A stretch of 64,000 bases of DNA from Duffyella gerundensis (GTDB lineage Bacteria; Pseudomonadota; Gammaproteobacteria; Enterobacterales; Enterobacteriaceae): assembly GCF_001517405.1 (NCBI RefSeq), contig NZ_LN907827.1:2114587-2178586 (forward strand), read 5' to 3'. Numbering within the stretch: the first letter of the stretch is position 1; every line of letters begins with the position of its first letter. A model generated the notes under the pieces. The model ran no database searches and was not told the DNA's origin. It saw nothing but the letters and a program-made list of their open reading frames with translations. Shown piece after piece: positions 20,777 through 29,932 of the stretch. The position numbers and the translations under genes were made by a program.

Positions 20777-21187
20777 TTACCCTTTTACCTGATTGCCGTC
20801 GTCGTCGGTAAAACGCATTGACGCAGAATTCACGCAGTAGCGTTCGCCGGTAGGCTGCGGGCCGTCAGGGAAAACGTGGCCCAGGTGCGCATCGCAACTT
20901 CCACAGCGGATTTCCGTGCGGTGCATGCCGTGAGTATTATCTTCCAGATAACGAATCGCATCATCCTTCACCGGCTCATAAAAACTGGGCCAGCCACAGC
21001 CGGAGTCGTACTTGCTTTCAGAAAGAAACAGCGGTGCATTACAGACCAGGCAGTGATAGATACCTTCAGCTTTGTTGTGCAATAACGCGCCTGAGTAAGG
21101 CGGTTCGGTGCCACGTTGCTGGGTAACGTAACGCTGCATTTCGTTCAGCTCAACGTCTGATGCATGGTGCGTATCGGGTTTTGCCAT
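20777..21187 (-). CDS. msrB: Peptide methionine-R-sulfoxide reductase MsrB
   Basis: MsrB reduces the R-epimer of methionine sulfoxide in oxidised proteins, recycled by thioredoxin. The 136-residue protein has two zinc CxxC pairs, Cys46/Cys49 and Cys95/Cys98 ([17 protein letters not shown]), and the catalytic Cys118 in [11 protein letters not shown]; the position-118 residue is Cys, not selenocysteine. It is cotranscribed with yeaC and divergent from gapA. Confidence 0.96.
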   Translation of the reverse strand: MAKPDTHHASDVELNEMQRYVTQQRGTEPPYSGALLHNKAEGIYHCLVCNAPLFLSESKYDSGCGWPSFYEPVKDDAIRYLEDNTHGMHRTEIRCGSCDAHLGHVFPDGPQPTGERYCVNSASMRFTDDDGNQVKG

Positions 21188-21307
21188 AATTGAAGGTCTC
21201 GAGGAAGGTGAATCTGGAAATTTCGGCTAATATTCTAACAAACACCTAACAATGGCAGCTGAATAATTTGTGCCCTGCCCTGTTCGGTAGCAAGAAGAGT
21301 CTGAATT

Positions 21308-21323
21308 TGTGATGAAGATCACT
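21308..21323. promoter_or_regulatory. CRP-type site upstream of gapA
   Basis: TGTGATGAAGATCACT matches TGTGA-N6-TCACA at nine of ten positions. It lies about 207 bases before the gapA start and 121 bases before the msrB start, so it could serve either. Confidence 0.6.
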
Positions 21324-21458
21324 CTTGGCAATGCAGGGTCTTTTCAGGACTGTGCAAAGCAAAGCGAAGTGAGCAAAAATCAGCTGTCAGAGGCGATCGG
21401 CAGAGGAATAATTCCTCGCCGAGGAATTGACCTGTCGCAACTATTGACACGATTCCGC

Positions 21459-21486
21459 TTGACGCCTGGTAAGGTTTTTGTAATTT
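21459..21486 (+). promoter_or_regulatory. gapA proximal promoter
   Basis: TTGACG (21459-21464), a 16-base spacer and TAATTT (21481-21486) resemble the E. coli gapA P1 region, which has the same surrounding sequence. The overlapping TTGACA at 21444-21449 is an alternative -35. Confidence 0.6.
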
Positions 21487-21517
21487 TACAGCCAACCTTT
21501 TATTCACTAACAAATAG

Positions 21518-22528
<1,011 letters not shown>

Positions 22529-22548
22529 TTTGCAGCTCCGTTTCAGGC

Positions 22549-22577
22549 AAAGGGCGACTTCGGTCGCCCTTTTTTAT
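22549..22577 (+). terminator. gapA terminator
   Basis: A 10-bp perfect stem AAAGGGCGAC/GTCGCCCTTT closed by a TTCG tetraloop is followed by more T residues. Confidence 0.95.
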
Positions 22578-22603
22578 CGTGCCGCTGATGGAAGGATTAG
22601 CTT

Positions 22604-23482
22604 ATGACCCACACCATTTTTTCGCTGCCGGTGGTTAACCAGATTTCACCTTATCTCTCACAACGCCAGCTGGGAGAACTGCCGGTTATCGCCATTAATC
22701 ACCCGTTATTTCGTGCAGCTGTGACCCTGCAGGGTGCTCAGCTGATTGCCTGGCAGCCCAATGGCGAAGCGCCAGCGATTTGGCTCAGTGAAAAATCCGC
22801 ATTCTCGCCGGGTAAGGCGATTCGCGGCGGCGTGCCGATCTGCTGGCCGTGGTTTGGTCCGGCGGGAGAACCGGCGCACGGCTTTGCCCGTACGTTGCCG
22901 TGGACGTTAAGCGCCCATGATGAAAATGACCAGAGCGTCATGCTGACCTTTGTGCTGGAAAGCAGTGAGCAGACGAAAAAGCTGTGGCCGCACGACTTCA
23001 CGCTGTTTGCCCGCTTCCGCATTGGCGAACGCTGTGAAATCGAGCTGGAAGCGCATGGCGACTACACTGCTACCGCAGCGCTGCACACCTACTTTGCCGT
23101 GGGTGATATCAACCAGACGGAAGTCACTGGCTTAGGCAACACCTTCATCGATAAGGTGAAAAACGGTGAAAACGGCACCTCTGATGACGGCAAACAGCGT
23201 TATACGCAGCGGGTTGACCGCATCTATACGCAGCCCGAAGATTGCAGCCTGATCAACGATGCGGCCAATAACCGCATCATTGAGGTATATCACCATTATC
23301 ATCAGGATGTGGTGACCTGGAACCCAGGCGCTGAGCTCTCCTGCAGCATGCAGGATATGGCCAACGACGGCTACAAAACCATGGTTTGCGTGGAGACCGC
23401 GAGCATCAACCAGCCGATGAAAAGTGCGGGCGAAACGCCTGCCCGACTGGCTACCACCTTCCGCTTGCGCCGCAAAGCGTAA
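22604..23482 (+). CDS. yeaD: YeaD, D-hexose-6-phosphate mutarotase
   Basis: YeaD is a galactose-mutarotase-fold protein that interconverts anomers of glucose 6-phosphate and related sugars in the cytosol. The 292-residue protein (E. coli 294) has IRGGVPICWPWFGP, HGFARTLPW with the catalytic-type His, and HTYFAVGDI. It follows gapA by 75 bases after a strong terminator, so it probably has its own promoter or depends on readthrough. The gapA-yeaD pairing is conserved in enterobacteria. Confidence 0.93.
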   Translation: MTHTIFSLPVVNQISPYLSQRQLGELPVIAINHPLFRAAVTLQGAQLIAWQPNGEAPAIWLSEKSAFSPGKAIRGGVPICWPWFGPAGEPAHGFARTLPWTLSAHDENDQSVMLTFVLESSEQTKKLWPHDFTLFARFRIGERCEIELEAHGDYTATAALHTYFAVGDINQTEVTGLGNTFIDKVKNGENGTSDDGKQRYTQRVDRIYTQPEDCSLINDAANNRIIEVYHHYHQDVVTWNPGAELSCSMQDMANDGYKTMVCVETASINQPMKSAGETPARLATTFRLRRKA

Positions 23483-23488
23483 TCTCTC

Positions 23489-23512
23489 CGCGGCGAGCAT
23501 CGTCTCGCCGCG
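23489..23512. terminator. yeaD/yeaE convergent hairpin
   Basis: A 9-bp perfect stem CGCGGCGAG/CTCGCCGCG with a six-base loop fills the 30-base gap between convergent genes. There is no T-tract. Confidence 0.5.
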
Positions 23513-24361
23513 TCATACCATATCAAGCGGCTGTTTGCCGTTCGGCGGCGGAAAAGCCTGATTGATCAGCGCCAGTTCTTCACTGCTCAGCGTGACCTGC
23601 ATCGCCAGCGCATTCTCTTTCACATGCGCCGTTGAACTGGCTTTGGGAATCGCCATTACACCCTCTTTACGGATAACCCATGCCAGTAACAGCTGAGCCA
23701 CGCTGATGCCCTTTTGTTGTGCAATTTCCTGCAGCAACGGATGCGTAAGCAACTGATGGCGCAATTTACCTGCCTGTGCCAGCGGACAATAGGCCATTAT
23801 CGGCAGGCTGCGCTGCTGACATTCCGGCAGCAAATCGTATTCGATACCGCGTGAAGCCAGATGATAGAGAACCTGATTTGTCGCACAGGCATCACCGCCC
23901 GCTTCCTGCCACAGCTCATGCAGATCCTCGACGTCAAAGTTAGAGACGCCCCAGCGACCGATTTTACCCTGCTGCTGAAGCGTCTGCATGGCCAGCAGCG
24001 TCTCTTCCAGCGGCACGTTGCCACGCCAGTGCAGCAGATAGAGATCAAGATAATCGGTCTGTAGCCGTTTCAGGCTGCGCTCGCACGCGTCTATCGCCTC
24101 AGTCGCGCTGGCGTGCCAGGGATAGAATTTCGATACCAGAAATGCCCGATCGCGACGTCCCTTCAACGCCATGCCGACCACCTTTTCCGCGCCGCCTTCA
24201 GCATACATTTCCGCGGTATCGATCAGCGTCAAACCGGCATCAAGGCCCGCCTGCAGCGCCGCTATTTCGCGCTGCTGTTCAGCAGGCTGCTCACCCATGA
24301 ACCACGTACCCTGTCCCACAGCGGGTAATGCGATACCGCCAAGGTTTACATGCTGTGTCAT
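23513..24361 (-). CDS. yeaE: YeaE, aldo-keto reductase
   Basis: YeaE is an NADPH-dependent aldo-keto reductase; the E. coli enzyme reduces methylglyoxal and other aldehydes. The 282-residue protein has the AKR tetrad: Asp in LIDTAEMYAEGGAEKVVG with Tyr four to five residues later, Lys in FLVSKFYPW, and His in LYLLHWRG. It also has GVSNFDVEDLHEL. It is transcribed leftward after mipA, with a terminator between them, so the two are probably separate units. Confidence 0.94.
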   Translation of the reverse strand: MTQHVNLGGIALPAVGQGTWFMGEQPAEQQREIAALQAGLDAGLTLIDTAEMYAEGGAEKVVGMALKGRRDRAFLVSKFYPWHASATEAIDACERSLKRLQTDYLDLYLLHWRGNVPLEETLLAMQTLQQQGKIGRWGVSNFDVEDLHELWQEAGGDACATNQVLYHLASRGIEYDLLPECQQRSLPIMAYCPLAQAGKLRHQLLTHPLLQEIAQQKGISVAQLLLAWVIRKEGVMAIPKASSTAHVKENALAMQVTLSSEELALINQAFPPPNGKQPLDMV

Positions 24362-24402
24362 CTTGCCTCCTGTTGCGCCATTGTTGCGCCCCGTAAATGC
24401 AC

Positions 24403-24424
24403 AAAAGGGCGCAAGCGCCCTTTT
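24403..24424 (-). terminator. mipA terminator
   Basis: AAAAGGGCGC/GCGCCCTTTT forms a strong A/T-flanked hairpin between mipA and yeaE, active in the leftward direction. Confidence 0.85.
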
Positions 24425-24445
24425 ATCGTGCAGATCAGCGGACGA

Positions 24446-25195
24446 TTAGAATGAATAGCTGATGCCTGTCCAGACAGAAACCTGATCGTCGCGATCCACC
24501 ATCGGACTGTCTTTGACTTCGCTGGCGAGACGGGTATAGCGACCCGAGACAGTGGCATTCCACTGCGTGCTGAGCTGATAGCTGGCGTTCAGCTCAACGT
24601 ACGGATTCCAGCTGTCATCAGGATCGTAGCTGTTAATGCCGGTACGCGTCGATTCATGATCTGACACGCCAAAATAGTAGCGGTTTTGATTGGCGCTGCT
24701 CCACAAGGCACCAATGCCCGGCGTCAACGTAAGCTGACCAAGCTTAACCGGGTAGAGCCAAGTTAAATCCCAGATGATGCCGTTGCTGTTGTTCAGCACA
24801 TCTCCTAATAACGCGGTGCGCACCACGCCCCACTCGGCGGTGTGGCGATAGGTTGCGCCCGCCATCAGCGTCATGCGGCGCTTATCCAGCGCTTTCATGT
24901 CGCTGTGATCGTTGTCTTTAGGATCATATTTCTGCGGCGATCCCACCAGCGTTAAAGACAGCTGATCCTGCTGATCTTTCCACAGGTAGTAACCTCCCTG
25001 CAGGCTACGGAACCAAAAGCTGTCGCCTTCATAATTAATGATCGGAATCGGCAGATAACGATCCTGCCCACCGCGATAAGGGCTCTGTGCATAAAGCACT
25101 GAGGCACCCAGTGAGAGCGTTTCCGCCTGCGTTAATGCAGAGGTAAAAGCACAAGGTAAAATAATGGTCAGCGCGCTAAGTTTGAAATAGTTCAC
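24446..25195 (-). CDS. mipA: MipA, MltA-interacting outer-membrane scaffold
   Basis: MipA is an outer-membrane beta-barrel-like protein that links the lytic transglycosylase MltA to PBP1B. The 249-residue protein begins with a Sec signal (MNYFKLSALTIILPCAFTSALTQA). It continues with alternating amphipathic strands, GASVLYAQSPYRGG, and ends in the aromatic VWTGISYSF typical of Omp insertion. It is divergent from yeaG. Confidence 0.93.
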   Translation of the reverse strand: MNYFKLSALTIILPCAFTSALTQAETLSLGASVLYAQSPYRGGQDRYLPIPIINYEGDSFWFRSLQGGYYLWKDQQDQLSLTLVGSPQKYDPKDNDHSDMKALDKRRMTLMAGATYRHTAEWGVVRTALLGDVLNNSNGIIWDLTWLYPVKLGQLTLTPGIGALWSSANQNRYYFGVSDHESTRTGINSYDPDDSWNPYVELNASYQLSTQWNATVSGRYTRLASEVKDSPMVDRDDQVSVWTGISYSF

Positions 25196-25630
25196 AATTT
25201 ATTCATTCCATAAATATAACAATGACAATATCGGTGCCACAGCTAAGGCGACAGCGTATACCTGTTTGTGTGGCGCAACGTATATAGCAAAATAGCATCA
25301 ACCGTGACAGAGTGAAGGGCACACGAGATTTACAAATCCCCGCCAGGCCGCGCTATATGCAGGAACCACGCAAGTTTCGCAAACTTTCTTATTGAAAAAT
25401 CATCAAAAAGGGCTTTTTGCCCGAGAATTAATCTGGAGGTCGATCTACAGTTAACTCTCATACCAACTCAATTCTGAGAGAAGAGTAACCCTATAATTTG
25501 TGTATTTCCAGGAGAATACGCCAGGTTGGCATAAGGGTTGCTGTACTTAATTAAAGGATATCTTCCGGGAGCAGCTGGGTTTCCTTTTACGCTCCTTACC
25601 TGTGCTAAAAACAAAAGGACGGGCATTGCT
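25196..25630. other. mipA-yeaG divergent regulatory region
   Basis: This 435-base gap has no gene. It contains a small hairpin GGGCTTTTTGCCC near 25410-25422, an inverted repeat CTCTCA/TGAGAG (25455-25460 and 25475-25480), a lone TATAAT near 25492, and the sigma-54 promoter of yeaGH. I looked for NtrC dyads (GCAC-N5-GTGC type) and found no convincing pair. Confidence 0.6.
25527..25542 (+). promoter_or_regulatory. Sigma-54 promoter of yeaGH
   Basis: TGGCATAAGGGTTGCT fits the RpoN consensus TGGCAC-N5-TTGCW. The invariant GG (25528-25529) and GC (25540-25541) have the required ten bases between them. Transcription would start near 25553, about 78 bases before yeaG. E. coli yeaG is likewise RpoN/NtrC-dependent in nitrogen starvation. 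Confidence 0.85.
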
Positions 25631-27565
25631 ATGAATATATTCGATCACTATCGTCAGCGTTATGAAGCTGCCAAGGACGAAGAGTTCACACTGCAGGAAT
25701 TTCTTGCTACCTGTAAGCAGGATCGCAGTGCATACGCCAACGCGGCAGAGCGACTGTTAATGGCCATTGGTGAGCCAGTAATGGTTGATACTGCTCTCGA
25801 GCCACGCCTTTCCCGCTTGTTTTCCAATCGTGTTATCGCGCGTTATCCCGCCTTTGAAGAGTTTTACGGCATGGAAGAGGCGATCGAACAGATTGTCTCT
25901 TATCTGCGTCATGCAGCCCAGGGGCTGGAAGAGAAGAAACAAATTCTCTATCTGCTGGGCCCGGTAGGTGGCGGTAAATCCTCGCTGGCTGAACGCTTAA
26001 AAGCGCTGATGCAGCGCGTGCCTATTTACGTACTTAGCGCCGATGGCGAACGCAGCCCGGTCAACGACCACCCGCTCTGCCTGTTTAATCCGCAGGAAGA
26101 TGCGCATATTCTGGAAAAAGAGTATGGCGTGCCACGGCGTTATCTCGGCACCATCATGTCACCCTGGGCGGCCAAACGCCTGCATGACTTTGGCGGCGAT
26201 ATCACCCGTTTCAAGGTGGTTAAAGTCTGGCCGTCGATTCTCGAGCAGGTGGCGATAGCGAAAACCGAGCCGGGTGATGAGAACAACCAGGACATCTCCG
26301 CGCTGGTCGGCAAAGTGGATATTCGTAAACTGGAAAACCACGCGCAAAACGATCCCGATGCCTACGGTTACTCCGGTGCGTTGTGCCGCGCCAATCAGGG
26401 CATCATGGAATTCGTCGAGATGTTTAAGGCACCGATCAAAGTGCTGCACCCGCTGTTAACCGCCACTCAGGAAGGTAACTATAACGGCACCGAGGGGATC
26501 TCTGCCCTGCCCTTTAACGGCATCATTCTGGCTCACTCTAACGAATCAGAATGGGTGACCTTCCGTAATAACAAAAATAATGAAGCGTTCCTTGACCGTG
26601 TTTACATCGTCAAAGTACCGTATTGCCTGCGCGTGTCGGAAGAGATCAAAATCTACGACAAACTGCTGACCCACAGTGAGCTGACCACCGCGCCCTGTGC
26701 GCCAGGCACGCTGGAAACGCTGGCACGCTTCTCAATCCTTTCACGTCTGAAGGAGCCGGAAAACTCCAGCACCTACTCAAAAATGCGCGTCTATGATGGC
26801 GAAAGTCTTAAAGATACCGATCCGAAAGCGAAGTCCTATCAGGAATATCGCGATTATGCTGGCGTCGACGAAGGCATGAACGGCCTGTCGACGCGTTTTG
26901 CCTTTAAGATTCTGTCACGCGTATTTAACTTTGATCATGCCGAGGTCGCGGCGAACCCGGTACATCTGTTCTATGTCATTGAGCGGCAGATAGAGCGCGA
27001 ACAGTTTCCTCAGGAGCAGGCGGATAAATACCTCGAGCATCTCAAAGGCTATCTGATCCCTAAATATGCCGAGTTTATTGGCAAAGAGATTCAGACCGCC
27101 TATCTGGAATCCTATTCCGAATATGGTCAGAACATCTTTGATCGCTATGTCACCTACGCTGATTTCTGGATTCAGGATCAGGAATACCGCGATCCCGATA
27201 CCGGACAGCTGTTCGATCGTGAATCACTCAACGCTGAACTGGAGAAGATTGAAAAACCGGCTGGCATCAGCAATCCCAAAGACTTCCGTAATGAGATTGT
27301 TAACTTTGTCTTACGGGCGCGGGCGCAGAACAGTGGGCGAAATCCTAACTGGACCAGCTATGAAAAATTGCGCACGGTGATTGAGAAAAAAATGTTCTCG
27401 AATACCGAAGAGCTGCTGCCGGTTATTTCATTCAATGCCAAAACCTCAACGGATGAGCAGAAAAAGCATGACGACTTTGTCGATCGTATGATGGAAAAAG
27501 GCTATACCCGCAAACAGGTACGTTTGCTGTGTGAATGGTATTTGCGCGTGCGAAAATCGTCATAA
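25631..27565 (+). CDS. yeaG: YeaG/PrkA serine protein kinase
   Basis: YeaG is a PrkA-family Ser/Thr kinase with an AAA+ N-terminal part that acts in starvation and sustained nitrogen limitation. The 644-residue protein (same as E. coli) starts MNIFDHYRQRYEAAKDEEF. It has the Walker A GPVGGGKSS near residue 110, LAHSNESEWVTFRNN, and the C-terminal PrkA kinase domain. I reject the longer upstream reading from 25538 because it begins inside the sigma-54 promoter. yeaH follows after 63 bases. Confidence 0.97.
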   Translation: MNIFDHYRQRYEAAKDEEFTLQEFLATCKQDRSAYANAAERLLMAIGEPVMVDTALEPRLSRLFSNRVIARYPAFEEFYGMEEAIEQIVSYLRHAAQGLEEKKQILYLLGPVGGGKSSLAERLKALMQRVPIYVLSADGERSPVNDHPLCLFNPQEDAHILEKEYGVPRRYLGTIMSPWAAKRLHDFGGDITRFKVVKVWPSILEQVAIAKTEPGDENNQDISALVGKVDIRKLENHAQNDPDAYGYSGALCRANQGIMEFVEMFKAPIKVLHPLLTATQEGNYNGTEGISALPFNGIILAHSNESEWVTFRNNKNNEAFLDRVYIVKVPYCLRVSEEIKIYDKLLTHSELTTAPCAPGTLETLARFSILSRLKEPENSSTYSKMRVYDGESLKDTDPKAKSYQEYRDYAGVDEGMNGLSTRFAFKILSRVFNFDHAEVAANPVHLFYVIERQIEREQFPQEQADKYLEHLKGYLIPKYAEFIGKEIQTAYLESYSEYGQNIFDRYVTYADFWIQDQEYRDPDTGQLFDRESLNAELEKIEKPAGISNPKDFRNEIVNFVLRARAQNSGRNPNWTSYEKLRTVIEKKMFSNTEELLPVISFNAKTSTDEQKKHDDFVDRMMEKGYTRKQVRLLCEWYLRVRKSS

Positions 27566-27628
27566 ATCATTGCGTACCATCAGGCCGGGGAAGCCCGGCC
27601 TGCCAGCCATGTGGTTTGGGGGAAAGTT

Positions 27629-28906
27629 ATGGCCTATTTCATCGATCGGCGTCTTAACGGTAAGAACAAGAGCGCGGTTAACCGCCAGCGCTTTCTGCGC
27701 CGTTATAAGTCGCAAATTAAGCAATCGATATCCGAGGCCATCAATAAGCGTTCGGTTACTGATGTGGAAAGTGGCGAATCCGTATCCATTCCCGTTGATG
27801 ATATTAATGAGCCGGTATTTCATCAGGGTCGCGGCGGCAACCGCCAGCGCGTCCATCCTGGCAACGATCACTTTGTGCAGAACGATCGCATCGAACGCCC
27901 ACAGGGCGGCAGCGGTGGCGGCGGAAGCGGCCAGGGCAATGCCAGTCAGGATGGCGAAGGGGAAGATGAATTCGTCTTTAATATCTCCAAAGATGAATAT
28001 CTCGACCTGCTGTTTGAAGATCTCGCCCTGCCCAACCTGCGTAAAAACCAGCATCGTCAGATGAATGAGTATAAAACCCACCGTGCCGGTTACACTGCCA
28101 ATGGCGTACCGGCCAATATCAGCGTGGTGCGGTCATTACAGAATTCACTGGCGCGTCGCACCGCGATGACCGCTGGCAAGCGGCGCCAGCTTGGTGAGCT
28201 GGAAGAATCCTTGTTAACGCTGGAAAATGCCGAACCGGCACAGCTGCTGGAGGAGGAACGGCTACGCAAGGAAATTGCCGAGCTGCGGGCACGCATTGCG
28301 CGCGTGCCGTTTATCGACACCTTTGATCTGCGCTACAAAAACTTTGAGAAGCGGCCAGAACCGTCCAGTCAGGCGGTGATGTTCTGTTTGATGGACGTTT
28401 CAGGCTCAATGGATCAGGCCACTAAGGACATGGCTAAACGCTTTTATATTCTGCTCTATCTGTTCCTGAGCCGAACCTATAAAAACGTCGATGTGGTCTA
28501 TATCCGCCATCATACACAGGCGAAAGAAGTGGATGAGCAGGAGTTTTTCTACTCGCAGGAAACCGGCGGCACTATTGTTTCCAGCGCGCTGAAGCTGATG
28601 GATGAGGTGGTGAAAGAGCGTTACGACCCGAATCAGTGGAACATCTACGCTGCACAGGCTTCAGATGGCGATAACTGGGCGGATGATTCACCGTTGTGTC
28701 ATGAGATTTTAGCGAAAAACATCCTGCCCGTGGTGCGTTATTACAGCTATATTGAGATTACCCGACGGGCGCACCAAACCCTGTGGCGTGAATATGAACA
28801 TCTGCAGTCGATGTTTGATAACTTTGCTATTCAGCATATTCGCGAGCAAGAAGATATCTATCCGGTATTCAGAGAGCTGTTTCATCGCCAGGCCGCAGAA
28901 GCCTGA
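27629..28906 (+). CDS. yeaH: YeaH, DUF444 von Willebrand A-like protein
   Basis: YeaH is the DUF444 partner always encoded with PrkA-type kinases; its function is not defined. The 425-residue protein starts [15 protein letters not shown] after a GGGGGAAAG ribosome site. It has a Gly/Ser/Gln-rich linker ([11 protein letters not shown]), a coiled-coil segment around [18 protein letters not shown], and a C-terminal VWA domain with the MIDAS motif MDVSGSMD. It is cotranscribed with yeaG from the sigma-54 promoter. Confidence 0.95.
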   Translation: MAYFIDRRLNGKNKSAVNRQRFLRRYKSQIKQSISEAINKRSVTDVESGESVSIPVDDINEPVFHQGRGGNRQRVHPGNDHFVQNDRIERPQGGSGGGGSGQGNASQDGEGEDEFVFNISKDEYLDLLFEDLALPNLRKNQHRQMNEYKTHRAGYTANGVPANISVVRSLQNSLARRTAMTAGKRRQLGELEESLLTLENAEPAQLLEEERLRKEIAELRARIARVPFIDTFDLRYKNFEKRPEPSSQAVMFCLMDVSGSMDQATKDMAKRFYILLYLFLSRTYKNVDVVYIRHHTQAKEVDEQEFFYSQETGGTIVSSALKLMDEVVKERYDPNQWNIYAAQASDGDNWADDSPLCHEILAKNILPVVRYYSYIEITRRAHQTLWREYEHLQSMFDNFAIQHIREQEDIYPVFRELFHRQAAEA

Positions 28907-28916
28907 CGCAAGCACT

Positions 28917-28944
28917 AAAAAGCCGGCTAATCACCGGCTTTTTT
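28917..28944 (+). terminator. yeaGH terminator
   Basis: The stem AGCCGG/CCGGCT with a seven-base loop is extended by A/T pairs and followed by T6. It is also suited to the convergent antirepressor gene. Confidence 0.9.
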
Positions 28945-28977
28945 ATGGGCTGCAAGATAAAGAGAGAACGCCTGGCA

Positions 28978-29688
28978 TCAGGCCGCTGCGCCCCGCGGAT
29001 GTGCCGCCAGATGCGAAGCCCACAGGCTGGCAATCCACTTCACCCCTTTTGCCGTAAAGCGCGCCTGTGAAAAAGTGTGCGCGTTTTCACCCACACCAGC
29101 ACGCAGCGTAAAGCGGCCAGCCGCGATGTGCTGCTGATGCGGCGCCATGCTGTTATTGATACGGTACATCACGTTGCGCTCCAGCAGGAACTGGCGAAAA
29201 TCGGTCTCTTTCGCCTTGAGCATTTTACACACCTGGCGAAAACCCAGTGACTCGTCCACCGTGACATAGCGATCAAAAAACTCCGCCTTTGGCGCAAACA
29301 GGGCCAGCTGTTTTTCTGCTGCCTGCCGCTGTTCAAACTGCTCTGCCCAGGCGCGAGCCGCTACCGCCGGATTGGTAAAATCGGGCAGATGGTTGACCTG
29401 TTCGCGCGCCTGCCAGCGATCCAGCGCTTCCGCGGTAAAGCCAGGCGATAAACGGGCAACCGCCAGTAACGAGTCGCGTTTGTTAAGGCGATACTCCTGA
29501 CGAACCTCGCCCGAGGCAGATTCATAGTCCCATGCCGTTAACGGTTCAGTTAAACGCTGGGCGGTTTCCAGGCTGTTAATCAGTCGCTTAACTTCGCCGT
29601 GCGTGATGCCTGTCAGTTCGGCAATTTCACGGCTGCTCATTGTGACTGATTGATGAAGAGAATTAAGGCTCTCAGTTGAAATCATCAT
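28978..29688 (-). CDS. Orphan phage antirepressor (Rha/KilAC-type), SOS-type promoter
   Basis: This is a phage-type antirepressor. The N-terminal part (MSSREIAELTGITHGEVKRLINSL, then EYRLNKRDSLLAVARLSPGFT) resembles the Rha regulatory domain. The C-terminal half (FFDRYVTVDESLGFRQVCKMLKAKETDFRQFLLERNVMYR, then AGVGENAHTFSQARFTAKGVKWI) is a KilAC DNA-binding domain. I start at the ATG pair at 29688/29685 (MMISTESLNS, 236 residues) behind GGTGA; a GTG at 29721 is less likely because it lies within the probable promoter/leader. No other phage gene is nearby: it sits alone between yeaH and nhaP2. The promoter (29740-29770) carries a LexA-type operator, so it should be DNA-damage inducible. By analogy with SOS-controlled antirepressors of Salmonella prophages, it may act in trans on prophage repressors; that is inference. 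Confidence 0.85.
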   Translation of the reverse strand: MMISTESLNSLHQSVTMSSREIAELTGITHGEVKRLINSLETAQRLTEPLTAWDYESASGEVRQEYRLNKRDSLLAVARLSPGFTAEALDRWQAREQVNHLPDFTNPAVAARAWAEQFEQRQAAEKQLALFAPKAEFFDRYVTVDESLGFRQVCKMLKAKETDFRQFLLERNVMYRINNSMAPHQQHIAAGRFTLRAGVGENAHTFSQARFTAKGVKWIASLWASHLAAHPRGAAA

Positions 29689-29719
29689 AGGCTTCACCAG
29701 GTAGTTGTTAACGACATCC

Positions 29720-29733
29720 ACTCTGACCAGAGT
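29720..29733. promoter_or_regulatory. Dyad operator candidate at the antirepressor transcription start
   Basis: ACTCTGACCAGAGT is a perfect six-base inverted repeat around a two-base centre, placed at the expected transcription start of the antirepressor gene. The two-base centre is too short for an RNA loop, so a protein operator (autoregulation or a prophage repressor) is more plausible. Confidence 0.4.
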
Positions 29734-29739
29734 TCAAAT

Positions 29740-29770
29740 ATTATACCAAATACTGTTTAAACATCCAGTA
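29740..29770 (-). promoter_or_regulatory. Extended -10 promoter with LexA box for the antirepressor
   Basis: On the minus strand TGGTATAAT (TATAAT at 29745-29740) is a perfect extended -10. The block at 29751-29770 (TACTG, ten bases, CAGTA on the plus strand) has the CTG-N10-CAG LexA core and agrees with the E. coli consensus at 16 of 20 positions, covering the -35 position. The start codon is 63 bases further left. Confidence 0.75.
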
Positions 29771-29932
29771 TTTATTTTAACCATTTCCGTGTTTATTACT
29801 GCTGCAATTAACAGCTTGTTTTTACTGTTAAAAGGGCAACAAGTTATTGATAATGCGTTATGTTTTGACAACCCATTGGCTTATGCAACACACTGGAAGC
29901 CTGAATGTTTATCTAACTGAGGAGAAAATGTC

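Noticed and set aside
25200..25520. NtrC upstream activator dyads
   Set aside because: Searched by eye for GCAC-N5-GTGC pairs upstream of the sigma-54 promoter; only scattered half-sites were seen.
25538..25630. Longer yeaG N-terminus
   Set aside because: The extension begins inside the sigma-54 promoter, is not conserved, and the ATG at 25631 gives exactly the 644-residue family length.
29705..29920. 71-codon rightward frame upstream of nhaP2
   Set aside because: It starts at TTG with no ribosome site, overlaps the antirepressor promoter and LexA box, and has A/T-rich composition without codon bias.
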